Assembly (NCBI GenBank): GCA_920105625.2
Contig: OV050030.1
Location: 86,857,570 to 86,921,569 of the forward strand
Length of the DNA stretch: 64,000 nt
Direction of reading: 5' to 3'
Source of the DNA: Clusia tigrina
Taxonomy: Eukaryota > Arthropoda > Insecta > Diptera > Clusiidae
Both the position numbers and the translations under genes were made by a program. The notes below the pieces were generated by a model that worked only from the letters and a program-made list of their open reading frames with translations, was not told where the DNA came from and ran no database searches. How positions within the stretch are numbered: the first letter of the stretch is position 1; every line of letters starts with the position of its first letter. Positions 43,405 to 54,947 of the stretch are shown here, piece by piece.

Positions 43405-44648
43405 GGACGGAAAATACTACAAGTATTTTCCGCACACAGAATTCATACACAGCATGCAACATCCCACAGCCTAACAAAAAGTAACCACCTCGCACGCTAA
43501 ATGCAACAACAAAACATTTACGCACAGACGATCTGACCAATAAGCGTAAAGGTTTTAATGATCTCAGAAACGTAAAGTGTTATACTGAACACTACAGCGA
43601 CCAAAGGCGGAACACGGAGAAAAACGAGAGAGAAACACACACAAAGCATTCAGCAGGCGGAGTACAAATAAATATTTATAACAACAACAACAACAGTACA
43701 GCGACCGAAGGCGGAACACGGAGAAACAGAAACACGCCAACCGATCGCAAGCGCAAAACAGTAAACAGGTGGAGTACAAATAAATATTTATTGCAACAAC
43801 AACAACAACACTACAACGATCGAAGGCGGAACACAGAAAGAGCACCACACACACGCTAACCGATCGCACACGCAAAGCAGTAAGCAGGCAGAGTGCAAAC
43901 CAATCTCTGCAACAACAACAACACTACAGCGACCGAAGGCGGAGCACGGATGACAACGAGAGCGCACCACACATACGCGAACCGATCGCAAACGCAAAGC
44001 TGTAAACAGGCAGAGTACGAAGAAATGTTTCTACAACAACAACAACAACAACGCGACAAATAACAGCAGCGATCAGACCACACTACTGCAAGGAACAACT
44101 CTGCTGCACAAATAGAGGTATTACAACAAGGCGGTTAACCAGCAGAAGTTGAAGGTGGCCTAAGGACAACTGGACCACAATAACAAGAAGCACTGATCCC
44201 ATGGCAAGCTTTTGCTATATAAGCGGAGTGAACCGGACAGTCAGTCTCTTTGATCCAGCATCGTTCAGTAAGTGCACAACGCACCAAGCTCCTAGAGACG
44301 CACCAAGCTTCGTAGTTATTAATACTATTAACAATAAATAAAACGCAGACAGAGCCAGGAGTTTATGGTTTTGACCGACTCTCCCTGGGACACATACGCA
44401 ACACAGACAGAGCCAGGAGTTTATGGTTTTGACCGACTCTCCCTGGAGACTACCACAAACCACGGACACTACCACGAACACACAGAGTAGGGTAGTCATT
44501 AAATTTAATTATATATATATATAGGAAATAAGTAGTAATTTTGAAAATAAATAAAAACACTTATTAAAGCAATACAACAGCGAGTAAATTTCTGTAAGCG
44601 ACCCTGGAACCCGCTGAGTTCTTACCCCAGCGAAATTGAGTCGTTACA
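43400..44648 (+). mobile_element. LTR 12
   Basis: 1249 bp, with PPT 43385-43399, four-unit U3 block 43592-44053, TATA 44216 with TCAGT at 44241, doubled motif 44346-44446, and seven TA repeats. GCAAAACAG near 43755 is shared only with LTR 14, its duplicate. Confidence 0.95.
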
Positions 44649-44649
44649 G

Positions 44650-44667
44650 TGGCGCTCGAGCAGGGAC
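44650..44667 (+). other. Primer-binding site, mutated (internal 12)
   Basis: TGGCGCTCGAGCAGGGAC: base 7 is T instead of C, breaking one pair with the tRNA-Lys end. Shared only with internal 14. Confidence 0.85.
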
Positions 44668-44857
44668 TTCCAAAAGAAATTCAACGCATCAAATTTTAAA
44701 ACAGAAGTTCACTTATAGAACTCCTAGGAAATACATTCACAGAGCGATAAAGAACTACGTCAATCTACGCAGTCACGCAGAGGAGTGCCGAATTAGCACC
44801 AGCTTAAAACACACGCACACACCCATTGTCTTCATCATCAGCTAAGACGAGCACAGG

Positions 44858-45745
44858 ATGGTGAAAACAAGTTGGTTGTATTTGCTACGCAAGGAGGAGC
44901 TGGTGATTTTTGCCGAGGAATTCGGTTTGGAGGCTACAGGTATCGCGGAGGAACTCCGCAAGCGGCTTTCAGAGTTTTTCACTGAGATAGAACTGACTCA
45001 AGATCAGCAAAACCGTCTAGAGAAGCTACAATCCATGTACGTTAGGAGCACGTCACCAAGGCTGGCTACGTCCATAGATACCCGCGAAACGCTGGAAGTG
45101 GACAGGCCAGGGACATTCACAGGTGCAATACCAAAGGCATGGGATACAGAGTTTCGGAGAACATCACAGCATCACGCTGTGTCACCAACAGGCGTGGAAC
45201 AAACGCACAACGTAGCTGCACCATACGCAGTTATCGTTGACAAGGTGAGGAAGTGGTCTCTCAACTTTGACGGAGGTCGTGATCCGTTAGCATTTATAGA
45301 GCGAGTCGTGGAATTAGCAGAAGTGTACGACATAAATAAGAACTTCATCCCGCGTACCATGCCAGAACTGTTGAGAGAGCGCGCACTTATGTGGTACAGG
45401 AACAACAATCGTGCGTGGCGCGATCGGACCTCATACCGAAGAGACTTTCTTAAGTTCTTCCTACCGGCCCGCTACATGGAGAAACTCGAAGACCAAATTC
45501 GACAGCGTTACCAGAGACCTAGAGAAGCGTTCAAGCAGTATGTGGTCGAACTGCAGAATCTCATGCGGCAAGTGGATTATTCAGAGGAGCAAAAACTGGA
45601 AAGAATCATCCAGAACAGCCTGCCACAATTCCAATTATACGTGCGCCGTAGAGATTTGGAATCGCTACAAGAGCTGGTAGAGATGGCCGAAGATTTGGTG
45701 TGCATTCGGGGAGAAGGCGAACTACTAACAATGCCACCCACATAA
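44858..45745 (+). CDS. gag: Gag matrix-capsid, type B (internal 12)
   Basis: 295 codons closed by TAA. Asp in TSIDTRE and Arg for Trp-190 in WRDRTSY are found only here and in internal 14. Trp-190 lies in the conserved capsid segment, so folding may suffer. Confidence 0.86.
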   Translation: MVKTSWLYLLRKEELVIFAEEFGLEATGIAEELRKRLSEFFTEIELTQDQQNRLEKLQSMYVRSTSPRLATSIDTRETLEVDRPGTFTGAIPKAWDTEFRRTSQHHAVSPTGVEQTHNVAAPYAVIVDKVRKWSLNFDGGRDPLAFIERVVELAEVYDINKNFIPRTMPELLRERALMWYRNNNRAWRDRTSYRRDFLKFFLPARYMEKLEDQIRQRYQRPREAFKQYVVELQNLMRQVDYSEEQKLERIIQNSLPQFQLYVRRRDLESLQELVEMAEDLVCIRGEGELLTMPPT

Positions 45746-45790
45746 CGGAGAAGAGAGCAAGGTCCACCACGAGAGGTACGGAACCGTCAG

Positions 45791-46783
45791 GTGACGCTAG
45801 AGAGCAGAGCGGCACCCATAGATTCCAGAACAGCCTGCAGGCGTTGTGGCCAAAATGGTCATATAGCTCGCCAATGTCGCAACGCGCAGATATTGTTTTG
45901 TTGGGAGTGCGGGCGTAGGGAAGTGAGGACGATCGAGTGCTGCAAACAGAGAGCACCACCCAACCGAAGACTACATTCAGGAGCACAGCACAGATCAGAA
46001 CAGCGGCACCAAACCTCACAATTGGAAAAAGCATTGCACTGTGTCGGGCAACGAATCTGCGCCACCGTTTCCATTGGCACAGAAACCATCACCGCAACAC
46101 TGGACACAGGTGCAACTAACAGTTTTGTGAGCAGAGAACTAGCACGAAAGCTACGCGCTTCCACCAGCAAATTGGGAAAATCCCATACTAGAGTGCGTAT
46201 GGCAGACGGCAGTAGTAGGACAGTCAGAGAGACGTGTGTGACGAATGTAAGGCTTGGAGAGAAGGCATGCAATCTGGAGCTACTGGTCATGCCGGACTCC
46301 AGTGATGATCTGCTCCTGGGAATAGACTTCATGACAAGCCTGGGAACAACATTGAAATGCGGTGATCAGGAGATCACATTGGGACCTCATAACAGTTGCG
46401 TGCAACCCCGAGAAATTGCAACGTGCACGACAATTCGTGTTGAGAATCTCCCTCATTTCAATGCATCCCATTTCAAGAAGCACACTAACGTCAGAAATTC
46501 TAAGCAACAGACGCACAGCAAAGAATATACAGAAAAGCAACGCATTCGAAAACACACACCACCAGGAACAAATAAGACTCATGCAAACGAATTCACCTGC
46601 CACGGAATATGTCGAGCGAAAGCGGACAGCGTATCCCACAAAGGCATAGAGAGAAGGACTTCCCAGGAATCAACACATGGACCTCGGAAAAAGGACGCGA
46701 GCGACCCCAGAGCAAGAAGGTCGCACACCGAATGCGACCCACCATCAGAGCAATCAGCGTACCTACTAGGTCAGCACCAGTGA
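45791..46783 (+). CDS. gag-pro: Nucleocapsid and complete protease (internal 12)
   Basis: 330 codons in the same frame as Gag and separated from it essentially by the TAA alone. The CCHC knuckle, DTGA and LLGIDFM are all present, with neither the 9-bp nor the 2-bp deletion. This copy and internal 14 thus have the fewest lesions through gag and protease. The frame ends in the 1-bp tail shift near 46703. The first codon is not ATG. Confidence 0.78.
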   Translation: MTLESRAAPIDSRTACRRCGQNGHIARQCRNAQILFCWECGRREVRTIECCKQRAPPNRRLHSGAQHRSEQRHQTSQLEKALHCVGQRICATVSIGTETITATLDTGATNSFVSRELARKLRASTSKLGKSHTRVRMADGSSRTVRETCVTNVRLGEKACNLELLVMPDSSDDLLLGIDFMTSLGTTLKCGDQEITLGPHNSCVQPREIATCTTIRVENLPHFNASHFKKHTNVRNSKQQTHSKEYTEKQRIRKHTPPGTNKTHANEFTCHGICRAKADSVSHKGIERRTSQESTHGPRKKDASDPRARRSHTECDPPSEQSAYLLGQHQ

Positions 46784-47295
46784 GAAACAGCCGAAACATA
46801 CCACGTAGACGCAACGACAGATCAAGGGACAACCAAGGTGCAATCGAGTGCACCAACAACAGCAGAAGCGACGACAAGAGAGACAAACGTAACTCCAAAA
46901 GCCACCACAGCAAACGAATTAAACAATGGAACGGGGCTAGATGGAGAACGCCAACAGAGAAACGGATGCCAATCACAGGCGACTCAGCGATACGATTGAA
47001 GTCATACACATCCGACAGTGAAAAACCAGAGAAGACTAAACGTAAGCACACGGAGACACCGCCAACACTCAATGCCACACCCGGGGAAGACCTCCACTTC
47101 CACAACGTAGCCGAACTCAGGGGACCCAAGGCAGATGGCTTACCAGCGACACTAGTGGCAGATACGATAGCCACTCTGAAGGAAAGCCCAGCCAAGAGGA
47201 AACGCCTGCGCTTTCAACGACCTCCGTATCGAGTAGTACTATACCGCGGAGAAGCATCCATTCTCTTCCGTCCGCAAAGTAGGGAGGAAGTGTGA
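46609..47295 (+). pseudogene. Detached basic tail (internal 12)
   Basis: 228 codons to LTR 13. Asn for Asp in NSRNIPRRR is shared with internal 14. Confidence 0.48.
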
Positions 47296-48286
47296 GGACG
47301 GAAAATACTACAAGTATTTTCCGCACACAGAATTCATACACAGCATGCAACATCCCACAGCCTAACAAAAAGTAACCACCTCGCACGCTAAATGCAACAA
47401 CAAAACATTTACGCACAGACGATCTGACCAATAAGCGTAAAGGTTTTAATGATCTCAGAAACGTAAAGTGTTATACTGAACACTACAGCGACCAAAGGCG
47501 GAACACGGAGAAAAACGAGAGAGAAACACACACAAAGCATTCAGCAGGCGGAGTACAAATAAATATTTGTAACAACAACAACAACAACAGTACAGCGACC
47601 GAAGGCGGAACACGGAGAAACAGAAACACGGCAACCGATCGCAAGTGCAAAGCAGTAAACAGGCGGCGTACAAATAAATATGTATTACAACAACAACAAC
47701 AACAACAACAACAGTACAGCGACCGTAGGCGGAGCACGGAGAAACAGAAACACGCCAACCGATCGCAAACGCAAAGCTGTAAACAGGCAGAGTACGAAGA
47801 AATGTTTCTACAACAACAACAACAACAACAACAACGCGACAAATAACAGCAGCGATCAGACCACACTACTGCAAGGAACAACTCTGCTGGACAAATAGAG
47901 GTATTACAACAAGGCGGTTAACCAGCAGAAGTTGAAGGTGGCCTAAGGACAACTGGATCACAATAACAACAAGCACTGATCCCATGGCAAGCTTTTGCTA
48001 TATAAGCGAAGTGAACCGGACAGTGAGTCTCTTTGATCCAGCATCGTTCAGTAAGTGCACAACGCACCAAGCTCCTAGAGACGCAGCAAGCTTCGTAGTT
48101 ATTAATACTATTAACAATAAATAAAACGCAGACAGAGCCAGGAGTTTATGGTTTTGACCGACTCTCCCTGGGACACATACGCAACACAGACAGAGCCAGG
48201 AGTTTATGGTTTTGACCGATTCTCCCTGGAGACTACCACAAACCACGGACACTACCATGAACACACAGAGTAGGGTAGTCATTAAA

Positions 48287-48328
<42 letters not shown>

Positions 48329-48451
48329 AAATAAGTAGTAATTTTGAAAATAAATAAAAACACTTATTAAAGCAATACAACAGCGAGTAAATTTCTGTAA
48401 GCGACCCTGGAACCCGCTGAGTTCTTACCCCAGCGAAATTGAGTCGTTACA
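47291..48451 (+). mobile_element. LTR 13 (distinct U3 class)
   Basis: 1161 bp, with PPT 47276-47290. The U3 block at 47483-47836 has three units of a different composition: AAATATTTGTAAC, then AAATATGTATTAC with an eight-repeat CAA run. Only LTR 15 shares it. TATA 47999, doubled motif 48129-48229, 17 TA repeats. Confidence 0.95.
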
Positions 48452-48452
48452 G

Positions 48453-48470
48453 TGGCGCCCGAGCAGGGAC
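48453..48470 (+). other. Primer-binding site, tRNA-Lys type (internal 13)
   Basis: Intact site. The leader carries AATTGAACGC, as in internals 4 and 15. Confidence 0.88.
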
Positions 48471-48660
48471 TTCCAAAAGAAATTGAACGCATCAAATTTT
48501 AAAACAGAAGTTCACTTATAGAACTCCTAGGAAATACATTCACAGAGCGATAAAGAACTACGTCAATCTACGCAGTCACGCAGAGGAGTGCCGAATTAGC
48601 ACCAGCTTAAAACACACGCACACACCCATTGTCTTCATCATCAGCTAAGACGAGCACAGG

Positions 48661-49413
48661 ATGGTGAAAACAAGTTGGTTGTATTTGCTACGCAAGGAGG
48701 AGCTGGTGATTTTTGCCGAGGAATTCGGTTTGGAGGCTACAGGTATCGCGGAGGAACTCCGCAAGCGGCTTTCAGAGTTTTTCACTGAGATAGAACTGAC
48801 TCAATATCAGCAAAACCGTCTAGAGAAGCTACAATCCATGTACGTTAGGAGCACGTCACCAAGGCTGGCTACGTCCATAGTTACCCGCGAAACGCTGGAA
48901 GTGGACAGGCCAGGGACATTCACAGGTGCAATACCAAAGGCATGGGATACAGAGTTTCGGAGAACATCACAGCATCACGCTGTGTCACCAACAGGCGTGG
49001 AACAAACGCACAGCGTAGCTGCACCATACGCAGTTATCGTTGACAAGGTGAGGAAGTGGTCTCTCAACTTTGACGGAGGTCGTGATCCGTTAGCATTTAT
49101 AGAGCAAGTCGAGGAATTTGCAGAAGTGTACGACATAAATAAGAACTTCATCCCGCGTACCATGCCAGAACTGTTGAGAGAGCGCGCACTTATGTGGTAC
49201 AGGAACAACAATCGTGCGTGGCGCGATTGGACCTCATACCGAAGAGACTTTCTTAAGTTCTTCCTACCGGCCCGCTACATGGAGAAACTCGAAGACCAAA
49301 TTCGACAGCGTTACCAGAGACCTAGAGAAGCGTTCAAGCAGTATGTGGTCGAATTGCAGAATCTCATGCGGCAAGTGCAGCCTGCCACAATTCCAATTAT
49401 ACGTGCGCCGTAG
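48661..49413 (+). CDS. gag: Gag, truncated by frameshift (type A, chimeric internal 13)
   Basis: 250 codons with the type A 41-bp deletion. Gln for Arg in IEQVEEF is shared only with internal 15. The left part of this monomer is type A. Confidence 0.84.
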   Translation: MVKTSWLYLLRKEELVIFAEEFGLEATGIAEELRKRLSEFFTEIELTQYQQNRLEKLQSMYVRSTSPRLATSIVTRETLEVDRPGTFTGAIPKAWDTEFRRTSQHHAVSPTGVEQTHSVAAPYAVIVDKVRKWSLNFDGGRDPLAFIEQVEEFAEVYDINKNFIPRTMPELLRERALMWYRNNNRAWRDWTSYRRDFLKFFLPARYMEKLEDQIRQRYQRPREAFKQYVVELQNLMRQVQPATIPIIRAP

Positions 49414-50065
49414 AGATTTGGAATCGCTACAAGAGCTGGTAGAGATGGCCGAAGATTTGGTGTGCATTCGGGGAGAAGGAGAACTACTAACAATGCCACC
49501 CACAGAACGGAGAAGAGAGCAAGGTCCACCACGAGAGGTACGGAACCGTCAGGTGACGCTAGAGAGCAGAGCGGCACCCATAGATTCCAGAACAGCCTGC
49601 AGGCGTTGTGGCCAAAATGGTCATATAGCTCGCCAATGTCGCAACGCGCAGATATTGTTTTGTTGGGAGTGCGGGCGTAGGGAAGTGAGGACGATCGAGT
49701 GCTGCAAACAGAGAGCACCACCCAACCGAAGACTACATTCAGGAGCACAGCACAGATCAGAACAGCGGCACCAAACCTCACAATTGGAAAAAGCATTGCA
49801 CTGTGTCGGGCAACGAATCTGCGCCACCGTTTCCATTGGCACAGAAACCATCACCGCAACACTGGACACAGGTGCAACTAACAGTTTTGTGAGCAGAGAA
49901 CTAGCACGAAAGCTACTCGCTTCCACCAGCAAATTGGGAAAATCCCATACTAGAGTGCGTATGGCAGACGGCAGTAGTAGGACAGTCAGAGACGTGTGTG
50001 ACGAATGTAAGGCTTGGAGAGAAGGCATGCAATCTAGAGCTACTGGTCATGCCGGACTTCAGTGA
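49214..50065 (+). CDS. gag-pro: Gag C-terminus and broken protease (chimeric internal 13)
   Basis: 283 codons. It keeps the full CCHC knuckle of type A, then switches to internal 11 markers: Leu in KLLASTSK at about 49918 and the 2-bp deletion near 49991. The protease is therefore shifted before LLGIDFM. This is the only monomer that combines the 41-bp and 2-bp deletions. Confidence 0.8.
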   Translation: MRGAIGPHTEETFLSSSYRPATWRNSKTKFDSVTRDLEKRSSSMWSNCRISCGKCSLPQFQLYVRRRDLESLQELVEMAEDLVCIRGEGELLTMPPTERRREQGPPREVRNRQVTLESRAAPIDSRTACRRCGQNGHIARQCRNAQILFCWECGRREVRTIECCKQRAPPNRRLHSGAQHRSEQRHQTSQLEKALHCVGQRICATVSIGTETITATLDTGATNSFVSRELARKLLASTSKLGKSHTRVRMADGSSRTVRDVCDECKAWREGMQSRATGHAGLQ

Positions 50066-51056
50066 TGATCTGCTCCTGGGAATAGACTTCATGACAAGCC
50101 TGGGAACAACATTGAAATGCGGTGATCAGGAGATCACATTGGGACCTCATAACAGTTGCGTGCAACCCCGAGAAATTGCAGCGTGCACGACAATTCGTGT
50201 TGAGAATCTCCCTCATTTCAATGCATCCCATTTCAAGAAGCACACTAACGTCAGAAATTCTAAGCAACAGACGCACAGCAAAGAATACACAGAAAAGCAA
50301 CGCATTCGAAAACACACACCACCAGGAACAAATAAGACTCATGCAAACGAATTCACCTGCCACGGAATATGCCGAGCGAAAGCGGACAGCGTATCCCACA
50401 AAGGCATAGAGAGAAGGACTTCCCAGGAATCAACACATGGACCTCGGAAAAAGGACGCGAGCGCACCCCAGAGCAAGAAGGTCGCACACCGAATGCGACC
50501 CACCATCAGAGCAATCAGCGTACCTACTAGGTCAGCACCAGTGAGAAACAGCCGAGACATACCACGTAGACGCAACGACAGATCAAGGGGCAACCAAGGT
50601 GCAATCGAGTGCACCAACAACAGCAGAAGCGACGACAAGAGAGACAAACGTAACTCCAAAAGCCACCACAGCAAACGAATTAAACAATGGAACGGGGCTA
50701 GATGGAGAACGCCAACAGAGAAACGGATGCCAATCACAGGCGACTCAGCGATACGATTGAAGTCATACACATCCGACAGTGAAAAACCAGAGAAGACTAA
50801 ACGTAAGCACACGGAGACACCGCCAACACTCAATGCCACACCCGGGGAAGACCTCCACTTCCACAACGTAGCCGAACTCAGGGGACCCAAGGCAGATGGC
50901 TTACCAGCGACACTAGTGGCAGATACGATAGCCACTCTGAAGGAAAGCCCAGCCAAGAGGAAACGCCTGCGCTTTCAACGACCTCCGTATCGAGTAGTAC
51001 TATACCGCGGAGAAGCATCCATTCTCTTCCGTCCGCAAAGTAGGGAGGAAGTGTGA
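49998..51056 (+). pseudogene. Protease C-terminal half fused to basic tail (internal 13)
   Basis: 352 codons to LTR 14, identical at the residue level to internal 11, displaced by 7652 bp. Confidence 0.6.
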
Positions 51057-52300
51057 GGACGGAAAATACTACAAGTATTTTCCGCACACAGAATTCATAC
51101 ACAGCATGCAACATCCCACAGCCTAACAAAAAGTAACCACCTCGCACGCTAAATGCAACAACAAAACATTTACGCACAGACGATCTGACCAATAAGCGTA
51201 AAGGTTTTAATGATCTCAGAAACGTAAAGTGTTATACTGAACACTACAGCGACCAAAGGCGGAACACGGAGAAAAACGAGAGAGAAACACACACAAAGCA
51301 TTCAGCAGGCGGAGTACAAATAAATATTTATAACAACAACAACAACAGTACAGCGACCGAAGGCGGAACACGGAGAAACAGAAACACGCCAACCGATCGC
51401 AAGCGCAAAACAGTAAACAGGTGGAGTACAAATAAATATTTATTGCAACAACAACAACAACACTACAACGATCGAAGGCGGAACACAGAAAGAGCACCAC
51501 ACACACGCTAACCGATCGCACACGCAAAGCAGTAAGCAGGCAGAGTGCAAACCAATCTCTGCAACAACAACAACACTACAGCGACCGAAGGCGGAGCACG
51601 GATGACAACGAGAGCGCACCACACATACGCGAACCGATCGCAAACGCAAAGCTGTAAACAGGCAGAGTACGAAGAAATGTTTCTACAACAACAACAACAA
51701 CAACGCGACAAATAACAGCAGCGATCAGACCACACTACTGCAAGGAACAACTCTGCTGCACAAATAGAGGTATTACAACAAGGCGGTTAACCAGCAGAAG
51801 TTGAAGGTGGCCTAAGGACAACTGGACCACAATAACAAGAAGCACTGATCCCATGGCAAGCTTTTGCTATATAAGCGGAGTGAACCGGACAGTCAGTCTC
51901 TTTGATCCAGCATCGTTCAGTAAGTGCACAACGCACCAAGCTCCTAGAGACGCACCAAGCTTCGTAGTTATTAATACTATTAACAATAAATAAAACGCAG
52001 ACAGAGCCAGGAGTTTATGGTTTTGACCGACTCTCCCTGGGACACATACGCAACACAGACAGAGCCAGGAGTTTATGGTTTTGACCGACTCTCCCTGGAG
52101 ACTACCACAAACCACGGACACTACCACGAACACACAGAGTAGGGTAGTCATTAAATTTAATTATATATATATATAGGAAATAAGTAGTAATTTTGAAAAT
52201 AAATAAAAACACTTATTAAAGCAATACAACAGCGAGTAAATTTCTGTAAGCGACCCTGGAACCCGCTGAGTTCTTACCCCAGCGAAATTGAGTCGTTACA
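51052..52300 (+). mobile_element. LTR 14
   Basis: 1249 bp, same length as LTR 12 and apparently near-identical. PPT 51037-51051, four-unit U3 block 51244-51705, TATA 51868 with TCAGT at 51893, doubled motif 51998-52098, seven TA repeats. Confidence 0.95.
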
Positions 52301-52301
52301 G

Positions 52302-52319
52302 TGGCGCTCGAGCAGGGAC
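52302..52319 (+). other. Primer-binding site, mutated (internal 14)
   Basis: Carries the same C-to-T change at base 7 as internal 12. Confidence 0.85.
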
Positions 52320-52509
52320 TTCCAAAAGAAATTCAACGCATCAAATTTTAAAACAGAAGTTCACTTATAGAACTCCTAGGAAATACATTCACAGAGCGAT
52401 AAAGAACTACGTCAATCTACGCAGTCACGCAGAGGAGTGCCGAATTAGCACCAGCTTAAAACACACGCACACACCCATTGTCTTCATCATCAGCTAAGAC
52501 GAGCACAGG

Positions 52510-53397
52510 ATGGTGAAAACAAGTTGGTTGTATTTGCTACGCAAGGAGGAGCTGGTGATTTTTGCCGAGGAATTCGGTTTGGAGGCTACAGGTATCGCGG
52601 AGGAACTCCGCAAGCGGCTTTCAGAGTTTTTCACTGAGATAGAACTGACTCAAGATCAGCAAAACCGTCTAGAGAAGCTACAATCCATGTACGTTAGGAG
52701 CACGTCACCAAGGCTGGCTACGTCCATAGATACCCGCGAAACGCTGGAAGTGGACAGGCCAGGGACATTCACAGGTGCAATACCAAAGGCATGGGATACA
52801 GAGTTTCGGAGAACATCACAGCATCACGCTGTGTCACCAACAGGCGTGGAACAAACGCACAACGTAGCTGCACCATACGCAGTTATCGTTGACAAGGTGA
52901 GGAAGTGGTCTCTCAACTTTGACGGAGGTCGTGATCCGTTAGCATTTATAGAGCGAGTCGTGGAATTAGCAGAAGTGTACGACATAAATAAGAACTTCAT
53001 CCCGCGTACCATGCCAGAACTGTTGAGAGAGCGCGCACTTATGTGGTACAGGAACAACAATCGTGCGTGGCGCGATCGGACCTCATACCGAAGAGACTTT
53101 CTTAAGTTCTTCCTACCGGCCCGCTACATGGAGAAACTCGAAGACCAAATTCGACAGCGTTACCAGAGACCTAGAGAAGCGTTCAAGCAGTATGTGGTCG
53201 AACTGCAGAATCTCATGCGGCAAGTGGATTATTCAGAGGAGCAAAAACTGGAAAGAATCATTCAGAACAGCCTGCCACAATTCCAATTATACGTGCGCCG
53301 TAGAGATTTGGAATCGCTACAAGAGCTGGTAGAGATGGCCGAAGATTTGGTGTGCATTCGGGGAGAAGGCGAACTACTAACAATGCCACCCACATAA
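52510..53397 (+). CDS. gag: Gag matrix-capsid, type B (internal 14)
   Basis: 295 codons, identical at the residue level to internal 12, including Asp in TSIDTRE and Arg-190, closed by TAA. Confidence 0.86.
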   Translation: MVKTSWLYLLRKEELVIFAEEFGLEATGIAEELRKRLSEFFTEIELTQDQQNRLEKLQSMYVRSTSPRLATSIDTRETLEVDRPGTFTGAIPKAWDTEFRRTSQHHAVSPTGVEQTHNVAAPYAVIVDKVRKWSLNFDGGRDPLAFIERVVELAEVYDINKNFIPRTMPELLRERALMWYRNNNRAWRDRTSYRRDFLKFFLPARYMEKLEDQIRQRYQRPREAFKQYVVELQNLMRQVDYSEEQKLERIIQNSLPQFQLYVRRRDLESLQELVEMAEDLVCIRGEGELLTMPPT

Positions 53398-53442
53398 CGG
53401 AGAAGAGAGCAAGGTCCACCACGAGAGGTACGGAACCGTCAG

Positions 53443-54435
53443 GTGACGCTAGAGAGCAGAGCGGCACCCATAGATTCCAGAACAGCCTGCAGGCGTTGTG
53501 GCCAAAATGGTCATATAGCTCGCCAATGTCGCAACGCGCAGATATTGTTTTGTTGGGAGTGCGGGCGTAGGGAAGTGAGGACGATCGAGTGCTGCAAACA
53601 GAGAGCACCACCCAACCGAAGACTACATTCAGGAGCACAGCACAGATCAGAACAGCGGCACCAAACCTCACAATTGGAAAAAGCATTGCACTGTGTCGGG
53701 CAACGAATCTGCGCCACCGTTTCCATTGGCACAGAAACCATCACCGCAACACTGGACACAGGTGCAACTAACAGTTTTGTGAGCAGAGAACTAGCACGAA
53801 AGCTACGCGCTTCCACCAGCAAATTGGGAAAATCCCATACTAGAGTGCGTATGGCAGACGGCAGTAGTAGGACAGTCAGAGAGACGTGTGTGACGAATGT
53901 AAGGCTTGGAGAGAAGGCATGCAATCTGGAGCTACTGGTCATGCCGGACTCCAGTGATGATCTGCTCCTGGGAATAGACTTCATGACAAGCCTGGGAACA
54001 ACATTGAAATGCGGTGATCAGGAGATCACATTGGGACCTCATAACAGTTGCGTGCAACCCCGAGAAATTGCAACGTGCACGACAATTCGTGTTGAGAATC
54101 TCCCTCATTTCAATGCATCCCATTTCAAGAAGCACACTAACGTCAGAAATTCTAAGCAACAGACGCACAGCAAAGAATATACAGAAAAGCAACGCATTCG
54201 AAAACACACACCACCAGGAACAAATAAGACTCATGCAAACGAATTCACCTGCCACGGAATATGTCGAGCGAAAGCGGACAGCGTATCCCACAAAGGCATA
54301 GAGAGAAGGACTTCCCAGGAATCAACACATGGACCTCGGAAAAAGGACGCGAGCGACCCCAGAGCAAGAAGGTCGCACACCGAATGCGACCCACCATCAG
54401 AGCAATCAGCGTACCTACTAGGTCAGCACCAGTGA
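53443..54435 (+). CDS. gag-pro: Nucleocapsid and complete protease (internal 14)
   Basis: 330 codons in frame with Gag beyond the TAA. CCHC, DTGA and LLGIDFM are all present, as in internal 12. It ends at the 1-bp tail shift. Confidence 0.78.
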   Translation: MTLESRAAPIDSRTACRRCGQNGHIARQCRNAQILFCWECGRREVRTIECCKQRAPPNRRLHSGAQHRSEQRHQTSQLEKALHCVGQRICATVSIGTETITATLDTGATNSFVSRELARKLRASTSKLGKSHTRVRMADGSSRTVRETCVTNVRLGEKACNLELLVMPDSSDDLLLGIDFMTSLGTTLKCGDQEITLGPHNSCVQPREIATCTTIRVENLPHFNASHFKKHTNVRNSKQQTHSKEYTEKQRIRKHTPPGTNKTHANEFTCHGICRAKADSVSHKGIERRTSQESTHGPRKKDASDPRARRSHTECDPPSEQSAYLLGQHQ

Positions 54436-54947
54436 GAAACAGCCGAAACATACCACGTAGACGCAACGACAGATCAAGGGACAACCAAGGTGCAATCGAG
54501 TGCACCAACAACAGCAGAAGCGACGACAAGAGAGACAAACGTAACTCCAAAATCCACCACAGCAAACGAATTAAACAATGGAACGGGGCTAGATGGAGAA
54601 CGCCAACAGAGAAACGGATGCCAATCACAGGCGACTCAGCGATACGATTGAAGTCATACACATCCGACAGTGAAAAACCAGAGAAGACTAAACGTAAGCA
54701 CACGGAGACACCGCCAACACTCAATGCCACACCCGGGGAAGACCTCCACTTCCACAACGTAGCCGAACTCAGGGGACCCAAGGCAGATGGCTTACCAGCG
54801 ACACTAGTGGCAGATACGATAGCCACTCTGAAGGAAAGCCCAGCCAAGAGGAAACGCCTGCGCTTTCAACGACCTCCGTATCGAGTAGTACTATACCGCG
54901 GAGAAGCATCCATTCTCTTCCGTCCGCAAAGTAGGGAGGAAGTGTGA
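54261..54947 (+). pseudogene. Detached basic tail (internal 14)
   Basis: 228 codons to LTR 15. Ile for Ser in NSKIHHS is private to this copy. Confidence 0.48.

Larger units (their letters stand above)
42265..49917 (+). repeat. Two-monomer tandem duplication, left copy (approximate ends)
   Basis: This stretch recurs at about 49918-57570, displaced 7652-7655 bp. It holds the end of internal 11, LTR 12, internal 12, LTR 13 and the start of internal 13. Only scattered substitutions and one CAA-repeat change are seen. The ends are set by where internal 13 switches from type A-like to internal 11-like markers (between about 49630 and 49918). Confidence 0.85.
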
